Source of the DNA: Deltaproteobacteria bacterium
Lineage (GTDB): Bacteria > Myxococcota_A > UBA9160 > UBA6930
NCBI GenBank assembly: GCA_029261795.1
Contig: JAJDAP010000085.1
Span: 22,412 to 86,411, forward strand
Direction: 5' to 3'
Length of the DNA stretch: 64,000 nt
Part shown: piece by piece, positions 34,561 to 43,099 of the stretch
Numbering within the stretch: position 1 is the stretch's first letter
Layout of the letters: each line of letters starts with the position of its first letter
The notes under the pieces: generated by a model
The model's input: the letters and a program-made list of their open reading frames with translations, nothing else
Databases searched by the model: none
What the model was told of the DNA's origin: nothing
Program-made: the position numbers and the translations under genes

Positions 34561-34886
34561 CGCGTACCTCGCTGCGGTGTCCAGTGCCCGCGGACGGTTG
34601 AGTGAGCTACGCCGGATCCCGCACGATGGTTACCTGCCGACGAAGCCTTCATGCGACAGCGATCGTCCCGAGCGCTCCACCGTGCGATCGATCGACACCA
34701 GCGCCTGGTCTGATTCGGCGCCAAGCTGCCCATCTACGCTGATCGATCCCGTCGGGAGATTCCGGCTCTGACACGCTAGGGTGCCTGCCAACCGGGTTCA
34801 CGGCGCCGCCCGGCGATCGCCTGAGAGTGCCATTGTGCCGCGCCCCGCCGTCCAGGTACGGGGCGCCAGCCAGGAAGTCGAAGCCG
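34561..34886. other. Intergenic region, no gene recognised
   Basis: This 326-bp stretch lies between the divergent PilZ and exonuclease genes. ORFs of 82 codons on minus and 64 on plus are present, but both are low-complexity Arg/Ser-rich translations with no recognisable domain and no convincing ribosome binding site. I see no RNA gene, clear promoter or repeat. Confidence 0.5.
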
Positions 34887-35489
34887 TTGGCGGATTTCTC
34901 CTATCTATTCCTCGATTGTGAGTTCGGTGGTCTCGACCCCGAAAGCCATGACATCACCGAGATCGGCGTGATCCTCACCGACGACCGGCTGGCCGAGATC
35001 GAGGGTGGCGAGAAGGAGTGGAAGGTGATTCCACGGCCTGATCGCGTCACGCCGGAAGCCGCTGCCATCTTCCACTACGACGAGCAGCTGTGGCGCGACG
35101 AAGGCGTACCGGTCCGTCAGGCGCTGACGGAGGTCGCCGACATGCTGCCCGCGGGCAAGAAGATCGTGCCAGCGGGACAGAACGTCCGGATGGACGTGCT
35201 CTTCCTCGAGAAAGCCTTCAAGGCCTGCGAGATCCCCTACCCCTTCGACTATCACGTCATCGATCTGGCCACGCTCTACTTCTCCTGGTCGCTGGTGGCC
35301 GGCGAACCGGTCTCCGCCCTCTCCCTGCGCCAGGCGGCAACCCACGCCGGCCTCAGCCAGGACAAGGTGGAGCACCGCGCCCTCGCCGACGCCCGCCTCA
35401 CCCTCGAAACCTTCCGCCACTACATCGGCCGACTAGCACCCCGGCCGCTACCGGACAACGACCCGACCCCGGCGAAGGGCGACGAATAA
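34887..35489 (+). CDS. DnaQ-like DEDDh 3'-5' exonuclease
   Basis: An approximately 200-residue exonuclease-fold protein. Exo I is FLDCEFGGLD (D and E ligands), Exo II includes PAGQNVRMDVLFLEKAF, and Exo III is VEHRALADARLT (H and D). I prefer the TTG at LADFSYLFLDCEFGG with AGGAAG 9 nt upstream; the track's GTG start adds 20 residues that look non-coding. It lacks extra domains, so it may be an RNase T/oligoribonuclease-like or proofreading-type nuclease. Substrate not determinable. Confidence 0.83.
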   Translation: MADFSYLFLDCEFGGLDPESHDITEIGVILTDDRLAEIEGGEKEWKVIPRPDRVTPEAAAIFHYDEQLWRDEGVPVRQALTEVADMLPAGKKIVPAGQNVRMDVLFLEKAFKACEIPYPFDYHVIDLATLYFSWSLVAGEPVSALSLRQAATHAGLSQDKVEHRALADARLTLETFRHYIGRLAPRPLPDNDPTPAKGDE

Positions 35490-35540
35490 CAACGAGTTTT
35501 TCGCTCACCCGCGCCACGGCGGCCGGCAGCTCGGGAAAGA

Positions 35541-36119
35541 TCAGCCCTGGCCGGTAGGGCGGTCGCCGAGCTTGGCTTGCCATTTTCGCAGGGCCGAGCG
35601 GTCGAGGGCCGCGAGCAGGGGCAGGCAGAGCTTCGCGGCGAGGCCTCCCGGCGCGAAGACCAGGGCTGAGCCGAAGTCGATCAACACGGGTCGGCCGTCT
35701 TCGCCGCAGAGGATGTTGTCGCGGTGTTTCAGGTCGAGATGAACGATGCCTCGGGCGTGCATCTCGGAGATGGCCTGGGCCAGGCGGGGCAGGAATTCGG
35801 CGTCGGCCTCGGTCCTCCTGGAGAGGTAGCGGCCCGGCCGATATTCCACCGCGAACGCCAGCTCATCGATCTTCCCGATGAAGCGGGGAACGGCGGGATG
35901 GCCGTCAAGCGCGCTCCAGGCGCGAGCCTCACGCGCGGTGATCCAGCGGCCCAGGGTGCGACGGACCCAGGCACTGCGGGGCGCGAAATCCTTGACCACC
36001 ATCGGGGTACCGCACCATTCGATACGCCAGACATCCGGATTGCGGGAACCGCCTTCGGACAGGCACTCGCGTCTGGCCGCGGGGAGCTCGGCGCGGCTGG
36101 GGACGGATGCATCGCTCAC
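35541..36119 (-). CDS. Small RIO/Kdo-kinase-like protein
   Basis: A 192-residue protein-kinase-fold protein with a compact N-lobe lacking a clear glycine loop, a Lys in MVVKDFAPRS, the catalytic loop HARGIVHLDLKHRDNIL and the metal site LIDFGSAL. This matches the lipopolysaccharide/Kdo kinase and RIO clan found in Gram-negatives, but it is shorter than WaaP/KdkA (about 240-270 residues). It may phosphorylate an LPS sugar or a small molecule. No LPS genes adjoin it. Activity with such a reduced N-lobe is uncertain. Confidence 0.68.
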   Translation of the reverse strand: MSDASVPSRAELPAARRECLSEGGSRNPDVWRIEWCGTPMVVKDFAPRSAWVRRTLGRWITAREARAWSALDGHPAVPRFIGKIDELAFAVEYRPGRYLSRRTEADAEFLPRLAQAISEMHARGIVHLDLKHRDNILCGEDGRPVLIDFGSALVFAPGGLAAKLCLPLLAALDRSALRKWQAKLGDRPTGQG

Positions 36120-36171
36120 GGCGCGGGAGGGTCGCGCAACGCGGCGGCGTGTAAAGAGGGCCGGTTCCGCG

Positions 36172-36429
36172 CTAGCTCTCGTCGTCGTTGCCGGTCCCGT
36201 ATTGCGTCCGGACCAGTTCCTTCGTGTCCGCGCGCAGACGTTCCTTGAATGCTGGATCCGCCTGCGTGGGATACAGATCTCCCTCGAGGAAATCCATCAG
36301 TTCCTCGGTGGAAAACTCGGCTGCTACTTCGTTCGACAACGTGGGTCCTCTTCGGGGGAGGGGTTCGGCGTGCAATCGGCTGCGGCGCCGACGAAACCAG
36401 TTCAACCAGCGCTTCGGGGTACCGCTCAT
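36172..36429 (-). CDS. Small basic protein coupled to an ECF sigma factor
   Basis: An 85-residue protein with an Arg-rich start (RRWLNWFRRRRSRLH on the native chain: KRWLNWFRRRRSRLH) and an acidic, helical C-half (FLEGDLYPTQADPAFKERLRADTKELVRTQYG). It overlaps the sigma factor gene by 4 bp. It has no Cys/His zinc motif and no TM, so it is not a classic ZAS anti-sigma factor, but its position suggests it modulates the sigma factor. Function unknown. Confidence 0.6.
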   Translation of the reverse strand: MSGTPKRWLNWFRRRRSRLHAEPLPRRGPTLSNEVAAEFSTEELMDFLEGDLYPTQADPAFKERLRADTKELVRTQYGTGNDDES

Positions 36430-37073
36430 CGAGAACGGCCGATCGGCATGTCGTCACCAACTTCCATCAAAAGCTTCTTCACGCGGTACAAACCGGATCG
36501 CACAGCATCGTTCGAGCGCCCGGTGCGCCGCGCGATCTCCACGATCGAGAGGTTCTCTCCGTGCCGCATCGAGAAGGCCTCGGCCTGCCAGGGCGCGACA
36601 TCGGATAAGCGGTGCTCCATCTCGTCGGTGGCGCGACTCAGGTCGAGCTGCTCTTCCGGCGTGAACGACCAGGTCGGCGAGTTGGTGACCAGCGGCGACG
36701 GGCCCGCTTGTTCGAGCCGCTCGCGACTCATCCGCAAACGCCGCATGTGATTCGAGACCGTATTCTTCGCCACACCGTAGATCCAGGCCAGTGGACTGGC
36801 ACGTCCCCCCCAGCCATCGGCTGAGCGGAAGACGACCGTGAAGGTTTCCTGGGTCAGTTCCTCGGCGTCCGCATGATTGCGCGCACGGAGGTAGACGAAA
36901 GCGTAGAGCCGCTGGAAGTAGCGCTCGTAGATCACATTGAAGTGCGGCTCGCTTCCGCGGCACAGCTGCTCGAAGAGCGCCTCGTCGGACCACGTCGACA
37001 GCGGGCCCTTGGGCTCTTCCCGGCGTCGGCGCTGGGCGCCGGAGTCGGTCGTCGGTGGGCGGGGCCGGGGCAA
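36426..37073 (-). CDS. ECF-type sigma factor, first
   Basis: A 215-residue sigma-70 family protein. Region 2 is FNVIYERYFQRLYAFVYLRARNHADAEELTQETFTVVFRSAD...ASPLAWIYGVAKNTVSNHMRR and region 4 is SMRHGENLSIVEIARRTGRSNDAVRSGLYRVKKLLM. It is likely an alternative sigma factor of the extracytoplasmic-function group. It may start a few codons later than the track start. It overlaps a small basic protein gene. A second ECF-type factor begins 137 bp upstream on the same strand. Confidence 0.9.
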   Translation of the reverse strand: MPRPRPPTTDSGAQRRRREEPKGPLSTWSDEALFEQLCRGSEPHFNVIYERYFQRLYAFVYLRARNHADAEELTQETFTVVFRSADGWGGRASPLAWIYGVAKNTVSNHMRRLRMSRERLEQAGPSPLVTNSPTWSFTPEEQLDLSRATDEMEHRLSDVAPWQAEAFSMRHGENLSIVEIARRTGRSNDAVRSGLYRVKKLLMEVGDDMPIGRSR

Positions 37074-37209
37074 GGCACACTCCTGCTGTGTGCCCTTCCC
37101 AGGTTGGCATCAACCTCTATATGGGAGTGGTTCGATGCCCCCTGGAGGTGGCGGAGAAAAACCCGCCCCAGGGGGGAACGACGTTTGGATTCGCCGCTCC
37201 GGCTGGGCC

Positions 37210-37890
37210 TCAGGCGCCCAGGATCTGATCGAGGCCCGGCGCCGCCTCGGCGATGGCGCGCCGCATCCGGTAGAGGTTGGCCTTGATGGCGTCCTCGGAT
37301 TTCCCGAGGGATTCCGCAATATTGCGGATCGACTGACGCCGCAGGTGCTTCAGATGGAAGATCCGGCGCTGGAGCGGTGTGAGCCGCGATTCGATGACGT
37401 CTTCGCAGTGGGCGAGCATCCGGCGGGCATCGACGGCCTGATCCGTCGGCGCGTCGGCCGAGACCACGGTGAGGGCGGCCTCGCTGTTGACGGTCTCGAG
37501 CTTCGCTCGCAAGCCCCGGAAACGGCGATTCACCTTGTTTCGGGTGATCCCGAAGATCCAGACCAACAGGGTCGAGTTGCCCTGGTAGCTCCCGAGTGCC
37601 CGGAACACCGTGACGAACACCTCCTGGGTGACGTCCTCGGCCTCGCCCGAGTCGCGCAGGCGCTTCATCGCGAAGCGATAGACGCGGGGGAAGTAGGCGT
37701 GATAGAGAAGATCGAAGTGCTTCTCCGAGCCTGCGAGGATGGCCTTGACCAGATCCTCATCACTCTCCCAGGGAGAGTCGTTGGCGCGCTTCTGCTTGCG
37801 CCGGGGTGCGGCGACCGTTTCGGTCTGGGCATCGCCAATGGTTCGCGGACGGCTCGGCCTTGCAGCCGGCTGGGGGACCTTGCTGATCAA
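37210..37890 (-). CDS. ECF-type sigma factor, second
   Basis: A sigma-70 family protein with region 2 (HFDLLYHAYFPRVYRFAMKRLRDSGEAEDVTQEVFVTVFRAL...LLVWIFGITRNKVNRR) and region 4 (LTPLQRRIFHLKHLRRQSIRNIAESLGKSEDAIKANLYRMRRAI). I choose a TTG start (LISKVPQPAARP) with GGGAG 9 nt upstream, giving 226 residues; the track's 293-residue version begins with an unlikely aromatic/basic leader. No anti-sigma gene follows, only the other ECF unit. Target genes unknown. Confidence 0.87.
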   Translation of the reverse strand: MISKVPQPAARPSRPRTIGDAQTETVAAPRRKQKRANDSPWESDEDLVKAILAGSEKHFDLLYHAYFPRVYRFAMKRLRDSGEAEDVTQEVFVTVFRALGSYQGNSTLLVWIFGITRNKVNRRFRGLRAKLETVNSEAALTVVSADAPTDQAVDARRMLAHCEDVIESRLTPLQRRIFHLKHLRRQSIRNIAESLGKSEDAIKANLYRMRRAIAEAAPGLDQILGA

Positions 37891-38069
37891 ATTTTCGGAC
37901 TCCCTGGCAGGGGGTTTGCTTCTCAAGAGTGAGGGACCGAGGCCCCGAAGGTCGTTGAGCAAGCTCCATGCCAGCGACGGGGGGACCAGCATCTTCGCAC
38001 GAAGTCGCCTGAAACTCGAAGGCAATCCGAAGAAGAAGCGGCTCGCATTCGACCCTGCACTTCCATGCG

Positions 38070-38090
38070 TGTGGACAAAGATTTTCCACA
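38070..38090. repeat. Inverted repeat TGTGGA-N9-TCCACA upstream of the second sigma gene
   Basis: The 311-bp gap 37891-38201 holds no gene I can support. Within it, TGTGGA and TCCACA face each other 9 bp apart. The right half (TTTTCCACA) also fits the DnaA-box consensus TTWTNCACA, and the left half fits with one mismatch on the other strand. It could be an operator for the sigma gene 180 bp downstream, or chance. Confidence 0.35.
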
Positions 38091-38201
38091 TCTATGGCAC
38101 CAAAATCCCCAGACCCCGTGATCCGGTGAATCCCCAAGAATGGGTCCGGGTGAAGCCCTGGGGAGAGCCGCCGGCGGAGCCGCTCCGCGGGGTTGGGGCG
38201 G

Positions 38202-38831
38202 TCAGATCGCGCCGGGCACGATCCACCAGACGCCGTCGGCCCGCTCCCAGCGGTCTTCCCGAACGAGCTCGGTCTCCCACCAGCGCAGCGGCAGATTGTT
38301 CTCCCCGACGATCCGGGTGCGGACGGTGGCCCGTCCGGGTCCGTCCACCCGGAGCTCGAGCACGTCGAGGACGACCGGGGTGTTCTGCTCGAAATTCGCG
38401 ACCCGGAGCGCCTGGGTCAGGTCGGCGTAGTAGTCGGAGTGGCTGCGCTCGTCCTTGAAGAATTCCCGAAGGAAGGGATCGCGATAGGTGGAGAGGGTGT
38501 TGAAGCGGCGTCCGGCCAGGCGTCCGTAGAACCCCTGGGCCCGTTGGTAGAACGAAGCGACGGCCTCGTTGTCGACGACGGCGACGCCCTGGGCCAGATC
38601 CGGACGCGGACCGGCGTCATCGCTCCCGAAGGGCCACAGATCGACGTCCGGGAGATCCCAGTCGGGCAGATCGGGCAGCCAGCTGAAGCGCTCCCCGTCG
38701 CGTGGGTCCGGTAGCTCGGCCGGTTCCGGCAGGTCGGGGCCGCCCCAGGGCCAGAGGGACGAGAGCGAGGCACAGGCACTCATCGAGAGCGCGCAGAACA
38801 ACACCAGGGCGGATGCGATCGCTCGAATCAT
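38202..38831 (-). CDS. Predicted lipoprotein of unknown function
   Basis: A 209-residue lipoprotein with signal MIRAIASALVLFCALSMSAC, followed by a Pro/Asp/Trp-rich spacer (LPDLPDWDLPDVDLWPFG) and a conserved-looking domain (YQRAQGFYGRLAGRRFNTLSTYRDPFLREFF...). The family was not recognised. It overlaps ppdK by 4 bp and ends the operon. The Asp/Pro spacer suggests a stalk holding the domain away from the membrane. Confidence 0.7.
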   Translation of the reverse strand: MIRAIASALVLFCALSMSACASLSSLWPWGGPDLPEPAELPDPRDGERFSWLPDLPDWDLPDVDLWPFGSDDAGPRPDLAQGVAVVDNEAVASFYQRAQGFYGRLAGRRFNTLSTYRDPFLREFFKDERSHSDYYADLTQALRVANFEQNTPVVLDVLELRVDGPGRATVRTRIVGENNLPLRWWETELVREDRWERADGVWWIVPGAI

Positions 38832-41695
38832 GCGCGTCCCTTCTTCTTGTCGCCAAGTTCAATGGCTGCCTGCGCCGCCGCCAGGCGCGCCACGGGGACG
38901 CGGAACGGCGAGCACGAGACGTAGTCGAAACCGAGCGTCGCACAGAACCGGATCGATTTCGGATCGCCGCCGTGCTCCCCGCAGATGCCCACCTTCAGCT
39001 TCGGCCGCACCGAACGGCCCAGCTCGGTGCCGATCTGCATCAGCCGGCCGATCCCGTCCTCGTCCACCGAGACGAACGGATCGTCGTCGATGATCCCTTG
39101 CTCGATGTACTCGGGCAGGAACTTGCCCGCATCGTCGCGCGAGAGGGCGTAGCCCGTCTGCGTCAGATCGTTGGTCCCGAACGAGAAGAACTCGGCGTGC
39201 TCGGCGATCCGGTCTGCGGTGAGCGCGGCACGGGGCACCTCGATCATCGTGCCGATCGAGGGCCTCACCTGACTCCTTGGAAACCGCGCCAGAACGGACT
39301 GGATCTCACCTTCGACCAGCGCGCGGAGCCGCGTCAACTCACCCACATGCGAGATGAGCGGCAACATGATCTCGGGCTGTACCCGGATGCCGCGGTCTGC
39401 CATGGCGCAGGCCGCCTCGACGATCGCGCGCACCTGCATCGCGTAGATCTCGGGGAAGGTCACGCCGAGACGACAACCACGATGACCTAGCATCGGGTTG
39501 AACTCCTTGACCTCCTCGACCTTGGCTCGCAGCGCCGCAGCGCTGACGTCGATCGAACTCGCAACCTTGTGGATGTCCTCGTCGCTATGCGGCAGGAACT
39601 CGTGCAACGGCGGGTCGAGCAGTCGGATCGTCACCGGGAGCCCGTCCATCGCCTCGAAGATGCCTTCGAAGTCGCCGCGCTGCATCGGCAGCAACTTGTC
39701 CAGCGCGCGCTGCCGCGACCCGGGCCCGTCAGCCAGGATCATCTGACGCACGGCGAGGATCCGGTCGGGCTCGAAGAACATGTGCTCTGTGCGGCAGAGG
39801 CCGATGCCTTCGGCACCGAAGCGCCGAGCCACCGCTGCATCGGTCGGCGTGTCCGCGTTCGTGCGCACCCGTACCTTGCGAACCTTGTCCGCCCAACGCA
39901 TCAGCTCCGCGAACGAGCCACCCAGTTCCGGCGTGACCGTGGGCACCGCGCCGTGCATGACGAGACCGGCGCTTCCCTCGAGGGTGATCGTCTCGCCCTC
40001 TTTGTAGGTCTTGCCACCGATCGTCATCGTGCCGGCCGCGTAATCGATGCGGAGCATTCCGCAGCCCGCCACACAGCACTTTCCCATGCCCCGGGCGACC
40101 ACGGCTGCGTGGGAGGTCATCCCGCCGCGTGCCGTCAGAATGCCCTCGGCGGCGTGCATCCCGTGGATGTCGTCGGGCGAGGTTTCGATCCGAACCAACA
40201 CCACCCTCTCGCCGGTTCTCGCCCGCGCCTCCGCTTCGTCAGCCGTGAACACGATGCTGCCGACCGCGGCTCCGGGCGACGCGGGGAGACCGGTCGCGAT
40301 GATCTCACGGGGCGCTTCGGGATCCAGCGTCGGATGCAGCAACTGCTCGAGCGAATCCGGCGCCACCCGACACACGGCTTCGTCGCGCGTGATCAGTCGC
40401 TCTTTCGCCATGTCCACGGCAATCTTCACGGCGGCCTGGGCGGTGCGTTTTCCATTCCGCGTTTGCAGCATCCAGAGTTTGCCTGTCTGGATGGTGAACT
40501 CGATGTCCTGCATGTCCCGGTAGTGCTTCTCGAGGCGCTTGTAGATACGCACGAGTTCCTTGTAGGCCCGCGGCATCTCTTCTTCGAGCGTCGGCAGATG
40601 CTTCGAGTCGTCCTTGCGACTCGCCTTGTTGATCGGCTGCGGCGTCCGGATCCCGGCGACGACGTCTTCGCCCTGGGCGTTCTTCAGGTACTCGCCGTAG
40701 AAGTTCTTCTCCCCGGTCGACGGATCTCGGGTGAAGGCGACCCCGGTCGCACAGGCGTCGCCCATGTTCCCGAAGACCATGGCCTGCACATTGACGGCAG
40801 TCCCCCATTCCTCGGGGATGCCCTCGATCTGCCGGTAGCGGATCGCCCGCTCCGTATCCCAGGATCGGAACACGGCCGCCACGGCCCCCCAAAGCTGATC
40901 GTGGGGATCTTGCGGAAACGGCCGGCCAGTCTGGTCCTGGATGATCTCGAAGTACTCGCGGATCAGGTTCTTCCAATCGCCGCCGGTGAGTTCGGTGTCG
41001 TTATCGACGCCGCGGTCGTCCTTCAGATCCTCGAGGCGCGACTCGAAACGGTCGTGGGGGATCTCGAGGACCACGTCGCCATACATCTGGACGAAGCGGC
41101 GATAGGAGTCATAGGCGAAGCGCTCGTCGGCGGCGGCGGCGAGACCGCGCACGGTCTCGTCGTTGAGACCGAGATTCAGCACGGTGTCCATCATGCCCGG
41201 CATCGAGACGCGGGCCCCGGAGCGTACCGAGACCAACAACGGATCGGAGACATCGCCGAACTTGCGGCCCATGACCCGTTCGACCTTGGCGAGCGCGGCC
41301 AGTGCATCGCGCTTCACATCATCGGGGATCTGACCGCCGGCGCGGTTGTACTCGGCGCAGACCCCCGTCGAGATCGTGAACCCGGACGGCACCGGGACCC
41401 CGAGGCGCGTCATCTCGGCGAGGTTGGCACCCTTCCCGCCCAGGGTCTCCCGCATCTCGGCACTACCCTCGGCCCGGCCAGCGCCAAAGAAGAACACCTT
41501 TCGCCGATTGCGAGCGTTCGCAGCACCGGCAGCCGCCTTCTTGGCACGCTTCGGGGCAGCGCGTTTCGGCGCAGCGCGTTTGGCGAGCACAGGCTTCTTC
41601 GCAGTGGCTGCGGTCTTGCGGCCAGGCTTGGCAGCGACCTTCTTCTTCTTCATCTTGGCGGCCGTCTTGGCGGCCACCTTCTTCCGCGCGGTCAA
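38828..41695 (-). CDS. ppdK: Pyruvate phosphate dikinase with histone-like basic N-tail
   Basis: A 955-residue PPDK converting pyruvate + ATP + Pi to PEP. Visible are the N-terminal nucleotide-binding domain (LGGKGANLAEMTRLGVPVPSGFTIS), the phospho-His in GGMTSHAAVVARGMGK and the C-terminal TIM barrel (GLCRTEHMF, NPMLGHRGCRLG, CGEHGGDP). The start is TTG with GAGG 7 nt upstream. The first ~65 residues are unusual: a run of KKKK, AAK, KRAAPKRAAPKRAKK repeats like a histone H1 tail, before the normal PPDK start at KVFFFGAG. It shares an operon with glyS and recO. Confidence 0.95.
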   Translation of the reverse strand: MTARKKVAAKTAAKMKKKKVAAKPGRKTAATAKKPVLAKRAAPKRAAPKRAKKAAAGAANARNRRKVFFFGAGRAEGSAEMRETLGGKGANLAEMTRLGVPVPSGFTISTGVCAEYNRAGGQIPDDVKRDALAALAKVERVMGRKFGDVSDPLLVSVRSGARVSMPGMMDTVLNLGLNDETVRGLAAAADERFAYDSYRRFVQMYGDVVLEIPHDRFESRLEDLKDDRGVDNDTELTGGDWKNLIREYFEIIQDQTGRPFPQDPHDQLWGAVAAVFRSWDTERAIRYRQIEGIPEEWGTAVNVQAMVFGNMGDACATGVAFTRDPSTGEKNFYGEYLKNAQGEDVVAGIRTPQPINKASRKDDSKHLPTLEEEMPRAYKELVRIYKRLEKHYRDMQDIEFTIQTGKLWMLQTRNGKRTAQAAVKIAVDMAKERLITRDEAVCRVAPDSLEQLLHPTLDPEAPREIIATGLPASPGAAVGSIVFTADEAEARARTGERVVLVRIETSPDDIHGMHAAEGILTARGGMTSHAAVVARGMGKCCVAGCGMLRIDYAAGTMTIGGKTYKEGETITLEGSAGLVMHGAVPTVTPELGGSFAELMRWADKVRKVRVRTNADTPTDAAVARRFGAEGIGLCRTEHMFFEPDRILAVRQMILADGPGSRQRALDKLLPMQRGDFEGIFEAMDGLPVTIRLLDPPLHEFLPHSDEDIHKVASSIDVSAAALRAKVEEVKEFNPMLGHRGCRLGVTFPEIYAMQVRAIVEAACAMADRGIRVQPEIMLPLISHVGELTRLRALVEGEIQSVLARFPRSQVRPSIGTMIEVPRAALTADRIAEHAEFFSFGTNDLTQTGYALSRDDAGKFLPEYIEQGIIDDDPFVSVDEDGIGRLMQIGTELGRSVRPKLKVGICGEHGGDPKSIRFCATLGFDYVSCSPFRVPVARLAAAQAAIELGDKKKGRA

Positions 41696-41729
41696 TGGGG
41701 GACCTCAATGGTTGTCCGGTGGATGCGGA

Positions 41730-43064
41730 TCAAAGAGCGTCCATCCGATCCTGGAAATACGTTCGCAGCTGGTCGGCAGAGACGCGCTCTTGACTCATGC
41801 TGTCGCGCTCGCGGACCGTGACCTGTCCGTCCTCCTGGGAGTCGAAGTCGTAGGTCACGCACCACGGCGTGCCGATCTCGTCCTGGCGCCGGTAGCGGCG
41901 CCCGATGGCACCGGACTCGTCGTAGAAGACGTTGAACCGCTTGCGAAGATCCGCGGCCAGCTTCTTGGTGGGCTCGCGCAGCTTCTTCGAGAGGGGGAAC
42001 ACGGCGACCTTGATCGGTGCAACCCTCGGCGAGAAGCGCATCACCGTGCGCGTTTCGCCCCCCTCGAGTTCCTCTTCGTCGAAGGCGTTGCAGAGCAGCG
42101 CCAAGGTCGTGCGATCGGCACCGACCGAGGTCTCGACGACAGCCGGGACGTATCGCTCCTTCGACTGCTCATCGAACTCGCTGAGGTCCTTGCCGGAAAA
42201 CTCGGTGTGCTGCGTCAGGTCGTAGCTTCCGCGGTCGTGGATGCCCTCGATCTCCTGCCATCCGAACGGGAACAGGAACTCGACGTCTTCCGCAGCGTTG
42301 GCGTAGTGGGCCAACTCATCGGGTGCATGAGGACGCGTTCGAAGATTCGATTCGTCGAAACCGAGATCGCGGTGGAATTGCAGGCGCACGCTACGCCAAT
42401 GCTCGAACCACTTCGCACTCTCATCGGGATGGCAGAAGAACTCCAGCTCCATCTGCTCGAACTCGCGAGAGCGGAAGATGAAGTTGCGCGGGTTGATCTC
42501 GTTGCGGAACGCCTTGCCGATCTGGGCGATGCCGAAGGGGACCTTCTGGCGCGATGCATCCCGCACGCGCTTGAAGGCGGTGAAGATCGGACCGCAAGTC
42601 TCTGCGCGCAGGTAGGCTACCGAGGCCGCGTCGGCGCTGGCGCCAATGTGCGTCTCCAACATCAGGTTGAAATCGCGCGGCTCCGTGAGCGAGTGCTCCC
42701 CGCCCCTCCCTTCCGTGCACTTGGCAATGCCTTCGAGCTGGTCCGCGCGGAAACGCTTCTTGCAGAGCCTGCAATCGACCATCGGGTCGCTGAAGTTCGC
42801 GATGTGGCCCGAGGCTTCCCAGGTGCGCGGGTGGGTGATGATCGCGCCGTCGAGGCCCTCGACATCGTCGCGCTCGCGGACCATGCGCTGCCACCAGAAG
42901 GCCTTCACGTTGTTCTTGAGTTCGACCCCGAGCGGGCCGTAATCCCAGAACCCGTTGATTCCTCCGTAGATTTCGCCGCTCTGGAAGATGAAACCGCGGC
43001 GCGCGCACAGCGACACCAGGTCCTCCATTCGGACATCGGAACGGGCGTCATCGGGCGCGGACAT
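41730..43064 (-). CDS. glyS: Glycyl-tRNA synthetase, homodimeric type
   Basis: A 444-residue class II GlyRS of the alpha2 type (not the GlyQ/GlyS heterotetramer). The start is MSAPDDARSDVRMEDLVSLC; the track ORF extends through recO in another frame. Motifs: RRGFIFQSGEIYGGINGFWDYGPLG, a zinc site CRLCKKRF, motif 2 FRNEINPRNFIFRSREFEQMELEFF, anticodon-binding domain at the C-terminus. It lies 35 bp after recO and 34 bp before ppdK. Confidence 0.95.
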   Translation of the reverse strand: MSAPDDARSDVRMEDLVSLCARRGFIFQSGEIYGGINGFWDYGPLGVELKNNVKAFWWQRMVRERDDVEGLDGAIITHPRTWEASGHIANFSDPMVDCRLCKKRFRADQLEGIAKCTEGRGGEHSLTEPRDFNLMLETHIGASADAASVAYLRAETCGPIFTAFKRVRDASRQKVPFGIAQIGKAFRNEINPRNFIFRSREFEQMELEFFCHPDESAKWFEHWRSVRLQFHRDLGFDESNLRTRPHAPDELAHYANAAEDVEFLFPFGWQEIEGIHDRGSYDLTQHTEFSGKDLSEFDEQSKERYVPAVVETSVGADRTTLALLCNAFDEEELEGGETRTVMRFSPRVAPIKVAVFPLSKKLREPTKKLAADLRKRFNVFYDESGAIGRRYRRQDEIGTPWCVTYDFDSQEDGQVTVRERDSMSQERVSADQLRTYFQDRMDAL

Positions 43065-43099
43065 GTCGGGGGGAACCTCGGTCGGGGGTCGGGCCTTCG

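Noticed and set aside
34485-34771. Small ORFs in the PilZ-exonuclease gap
   Set aside because: Low-complexity Ser/Arg translations, no ribosome binding site and no domain on either strand.
38070-38090. Replication origin
   Set aside because: Only two DnaA-like sites, no AT-rich unwinding region, and no dnaA, dnaN or gidA nearby.
39569-41821. 750-codon plus-strand ORF opposite ppdK
   Set aside because: Antisense to a full PPDK with all motifs; the translation is His/Arg/Val-rich with no domain.
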